This document shows, piece by piece, positions 61,724 through 64,000 of a DNA stretch of 64,000 nucleotides. The position numbers were made by a program, and so were the translations under genes. Where the stretch lies: the NCBI GenBank assembly GCA_009823395.1, contig CM020513.1:11983501-12047500 (forward strand). The letters are read 5' to 3'. The DNA is from Thamnaconus septentrionalis. Lineage: Eukaryota; Chordata; Actinopteri; Tetraodontiformes; Monacanthidae. How positions within the stretch are numbered: the stretch's first letter is position 1; each line of letters starts with the position of its first letter. The notes under the pieces are model-generated. The model was not told the origin of the DNA. It saw nothing but the letters and a program-made list of their open reading frames with translations, and made no database searches.

Positions 61724-61950
61724 GTAGGGTGTGCAAGACTGCAGCATTTTTTTTTACTGAGCCAAGACCTAGTAATTATAAAGTCAGTATGGTTGTTAAC
61801 ACGACCATTAAAGGTATTTCTCGGCCAATGCTATCAATGCTAGTTAATGCTACCCTTATAGTATTGATCTGGGCACCAATACCAACGTTGGAGTCGATAT
61901 TACCAATAACTGAATCGGATCAGCCCAGCGGTACTCATCAGAGATGATTT
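61724..61950. mobile_element. Possible degenerate DNA-transposon fragment
   Basis: Phrases such as 'gtattgatctgggcaccaat', 'cgatattacc' and 'aactgaatcggatcagccc' resemble the ATCGGTATCGG-type periodic ends of hAT-like teleost elements. The left part begins 'gggtgtgcaagactgc'. No terminal repeat pair or target-site duplication can be fixed. Tentative. Confidence 0.28.
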
Positions 61951-62639
61951 TTTTGTAAACATGCAACAGCAAGCAAACAGCAAGATCTGTTGCAAAGATT
62001 GGTACTACTGTTCAATAGTGTAACAGTTGAGTCCAGACATTTCTGTACCACTTTAAACATTAACAGAAGATCAAATGCTATTTAAGTAAAGTCATCCCTT
62101 GGGGGTCTTCTGAATATAAAGTGACAAAGGACAGAAAGAAATGGGAACTAATGGCAGTTAATACCGAGTGACCATGTTACAAGCTGATCTGAAAGGACTT
62201 GAGTGAAAACGGGGGGGAAACGGGTATGTCAAGCTTAGCTTTAGTGAAGGTCAGAGTAGCCTATTTGCAGTGTGGGCAATCTTCCCCTTAAGTCATTTAG
62301 CTTTAATTTCCACATCTGATATCACAAAACGTGCTCCCTGTATGAGGGATAAGCTCAGCAATGGCCACAGCTAAAAATAATAAGTCTTAGATGTTAAGAG
62401 ACCAAGGTTTGTTCTCCCAAGTCATTAGCTGAGATAGCCGCTATGCTGACTTCTATTCCCTGAGAGGGGCGCACGAGGAGCGGTGCACTGCCGGCTCTCG
62501 CCTTCAAAGTCATTGCAAAGAGTTTGGTCCCCGCGAAATAAAACATGATTTTTCCAAGAAATCGCCGACGATGGCAGGATGGAAACGATCCCTGGCATGA
62601 TCAAAGTCCCTATTCTCATTTGAGGAGAGTCCTGCAATA
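61951..62639. other. Non-coding stretch
   Basis: Anonymous AT-balanced DNA. The stretch near 62.43 kb ('cattagctgagatagcc') could be regulatory. No gene. Confidence 0.4.
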
Positions 62640-62960
62640 ATGCTGCTACGATTCACTTATTTAGTTACCGAGTCAGAACCTATCAAGTCAACTTAAAATA
62701 ATGATTATCTGAGTTTGCTCCCCAGATGATGACAAGCTGCCTCGGCTGCAGAAAGATAAGAGCGTCTGCAGTGCATGCCGGGGAGATAATATCAATGCCC
62801 CTGTGTTAGCAAAGATGAGAAAGTTCAGCGGAATTAGCAAGTGCTCTTCGAAGAACTCAATTACAGTAAACAAGAATGGTTCATTTACTGCCTGCAGATA
62901 ATCAACAGGGATTAAGCTGATAAAAACTGATTTTAAGGTGCTGTGGCAGTGAATGCAGCG
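62640..62960. other. Candidate conserved noncoding element
   Basis: About 320 repeat-free bases with 'ataatgattatctgag', 'ggagataatatcaatg', 'ggaattagcaag' and 'cagataatcaacaggg', several of which contain GATA- or homeodomain-like cores. Strong CNE texture, unaligned. Confidence 0.4.
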
Positions 62961-63257
62961 CGTGAGCCAAAAAACTGTTTGATAAGTCAGACGGCTCCGC
63001 CTCAGAGCTACACCTCGGTGCCCCGCTGGAGACACAGTCGCACACCCAGCCTCTGTGACAGGGGTGAAGGTAAAAAGTTAGCGGCTATAAAAATGGTAAA
63101 CATGACAACGGCTTTTCATCATGTGTTGTACCATCTCCCAGATACTCGCTGTTAGCTCAGGACCCAGAGGAGCTTCTGTATCTCCATGATAAACTCATCT
63201 GGCATGATTTATTAACTAGTGAATCACACCCTGCTCTGGCTCAGTAACGGAAGCAGG
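62961..63257. other. Non-coding stretch
   Basis: Nothing recognisable apart from a short 'cacgca' lead-in to the next repeat. Confidence 0.4.
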
Positions 63258-63271
63258 CGCACGCACACACA

Positions 63272-63326
<55 letters not shown>
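63258..63326 (+). repeat. (CA)n microsatellite
   Basis: About 69 bases of CA with CG variants near the left end. It is the longest alternating pyrimidine-purine tract in the window. Confidence 0.97.
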
Positions 63327-63329
<3 letters not shown>

Positions 63330-64000
63330 CTTCGACAACTTCTCAGCAACACTAAGCCTTTCCACAGGGACAGTCAAAGTCATTAGCACCTCTAAACTTT
63401 CTCCATGCTAATTTCTGCTTTGATATACTGGGTAGCTCATTTAAAGCGCAGTTCAGAAACAGTGCGCTCATGTTTGAAAACTTTCACAAGCAATACGCGG
63501 TTCGTGCCGCGCTGGTTTGACCGCCACTTTAATGACGCTTGTCGGAAGACTCGTCTTTCAAGTTTTCAAGTATTTAAAAAAAAAAAAGAAAAGAAAAGAA
63601 AAAAGATCATGACTTATTTCACTCCGGAGCTGCTTGTCCCCCACTTCTGTCACTGTTGGCGGTCCTCTCTGGTCAGTGCGACCTTGTGGAGGTTAGTCTA
63701 AGGCAGCTGTCTTATCACATCGGCCCTCCACTGGTCTCAAGCGGTCCGTCCAGTGCGCTGCTGGCACCAGACCGCACAAAGAATGCTGGCAACATTTCAT
63801 TATTTGAGCCTCCATCTGCCACGACTCTGACCAAGGGGCCACTTCTTATTTTAGACCATATATATTCACATCCGTGTCCGCTAGTACGGACCCCCACCGG
63901 CCCATCATCCCCGTCCCATTTACCCCTCACATCCACTCTTCAAACACACACACACACATGCATGCGCAGAGAGAGAGAGAGGAGAAAAAAACTTCATCTC
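63327..64000. other. Non-coding stretch to window end
   Basis: An A-rich AAAAG tract at 63576-63605 and a compound (CA)n-'tgcatgcg'-(GA)n repeat at 63943-63982. No gene is seen and the window ends in anonymous DNA. Confidence 0.5.

Noticed and set aside
1..64000. CRISPR arrays, rRNA genes, known microRNAs, viral or endogenous retroviral genes
   Set aside because: I looked for spaced direct repeats, rRNA-like sequence, several well-known microRNA mature sequences and retroviral frames and recognised none. The repeats present are simple or mobile-element derived.

Overview
The window looks like nuclear DNA of a ray-finned fish, probably a spiny-rayed (acanthomorph) teleost. It is dense in long (CA)n/(GT)n and (GA)n/(CT)n microsatellites and homopolymer tracts. 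It also carries degraded copies of repeat families I associate with teleosts: a Tc1/mariner-like element with a CACTGGCCACTTTATTAGG-type end, tRNA-derived SINEs, and a short element with TTCCACACC-type inverted ends. Nothing in it is bacterial, organellar or viral.

I find no convincing protein-coding gene. The open frames are short, lie in no recognisable family, and many are translations of microsatellites (Cys-Val, Thr-His, Arg-Glu, Ser-Leu or Trp-Met-Asp-Gly runs) or GC-rich low-complexity DNA. The two best leads for coding sequence are weak. One is a minus-strand fragment at about 21.64-22.05 kb whose translation looks protein-like but is isolated. The other is a tiny minus-strand candidate exon end with a strong splice donor at about 39.77 kb. 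No rRNA, intact tRNA, known microRNA or CRISPR array is visible.

Layout. 0-5.5 kb: possible promoter-like GC-rich DNA with paired (AG)n/(CT)n tracts, a G-quadruplex-prone block, an AT-alternating block and the internally deleted Tc1-like element. 5.5-20 kb: single-copy DNA with many AT-balanced, TAATTA-rich blocks resembling conserved noncoding elements (CNEs). 20-25 kb: the most GC- and CpG-rich part. 25.2-25.5 kb: a (CATC)n array. 25.5-48 kb: more CNE-like blocks, a SINE near 29.9 kb, a paired (CA)n/(TG)n structure near 45.3 kb and a SINE-like copy near 47.7 kb. 48.7-49.3 kb: the longest clean CNE-like block. 52-64 kb: CNE-like blocks mixed with remnants of three or four mobile elements.

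The most economical reading is a gene desert or a very large intron beside or inside a developmental regulator, where the functional content is cis-regulatory DNA rather than genes. The regulator cannot be named from this sequence. All CNE calls rest on base composition and motif content only, because no alignment could be run. No new multi-gene system is present.
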